Of a DNA stretch of 5,800 nucleotides, positions 5,768-5,800 are shown piece after piece. This stretch comes from Bacilli bacterium. Its GTDB lineage: Bacteria; Bacillota_I; Bacilli_A; Izemoplasmatales; Hujiaoplasmataceae. The translations under genes were made by a program, and so were the position numbers. The stretch lies in the NCBI GenBank assembly GCA_018400565.1, contig JAGYMP010000296.1, positions 1-5,800 on the forward strand. Reading direction: 5' to 3'. The notes below the pieces were generated by a model. The model saw only the letters and a program-made list of their open reading frames with translations, ran no database searches and was not told the origin of the DNA. Numbering within the stretch: position 1 is the first letter of the stretch; the number at the start of each line of letters is the position of its first letter.

Positions 5768-5800
5768 TCAATAACTCTCGCTCAACAAATCTTCGATGAT
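5768..5800 (-). CDS. C-terminal end of an unidentified upstream gene (partial)
   Basis: The minus strand from the right edge reads ten codons (IIEDLLSESY) and then TGA at 5770-5768, 14 bases before the serS start. Of the other frames, one has an early stop and the third is the serS frame itself. An acidic, short tail ending just before a Shine-Dalgarno site suggests the last codons of an operon partner. Too little is present to name it. In several Mollicutes gyrA precedes serS, which would fit but is not shown by these residues. Confidence 0.4.
   Translation of the reverse strand: MIEDLLSESY

Noticed and set aside
5754..5800. T-box leader for serS
   Set aside because: Only 14 bases separate serS from the stop codon upstream, leaving no room for a T-box in this gap.

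Overview
The window carries ordinary housekeeping genes of a low-to-mid GC Gram-positive bacterium, most likely Firmicutes or a Mollicutes/Erysipelotrichia-type relative. The support is strong purine-rich Shine-Dalgarno sites, TATAAT promoters, a PpaX-like phosphatase, a GlyA whose catalytic residue numbering matches the Geobacillus enzyme, and a Firmicutes-type glutamine synthetase N-terminus. TGA ends glyA, rsmA, the lipid kinase gene and serS, so the code is standard and not the TGA=Trp code of Mycoplasma. I saw no insertion sequence, phage gene, tRNA, rRNA, CRISPR array or defence system.

Layout. Positions 1-3223 are a leftward block. In transcription order it holds a diacylglycerol-kinase-family lipid kinase, rsmA (joined to it by an ATGA overlap), glyA with its own promoter, and the first 36 codons of glnA. 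The region 3224-3354 is a divergent promoter region. From it run leftward the kinase-rsmA unit and rightward a ppaX-like HAD phosphatase followed by a HIT-family nucleotide hydrolase (3355-4439). The rightward pair converges on leftward serS (4473-5753). One symmetric hairpin lies between them, and its stem contains the serS stop codon. At the right edge are the last codons of an unidentified leftward gene, 14 bases upstream of serS.

Functional sense. GlyA supplies one-carbon units and glycine, GlnA assimilates ammonia, RsmA dimethylates 16S rRNA, SerS charges tRNA-Ser, and the lipid kinase probably recycles diacylglycerol in the membrane. PpaX-like and HIT proteins clean up pyrophosphate or nucleotide by-products. 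No single pathway ties them together.

The most notable signals are regulatory or are small motif departures. The same 10-base extended -10 element (ATGATATAAT) occurs before all three transcription units that start inside the window. Its position argues for a GTG start of the lipid kinase and a very short ppaX leader. The lipid kinase, HIT protein and SerS each depart from the consensus I remember in a conserved loop. I do not see a convincing undescribed system here.
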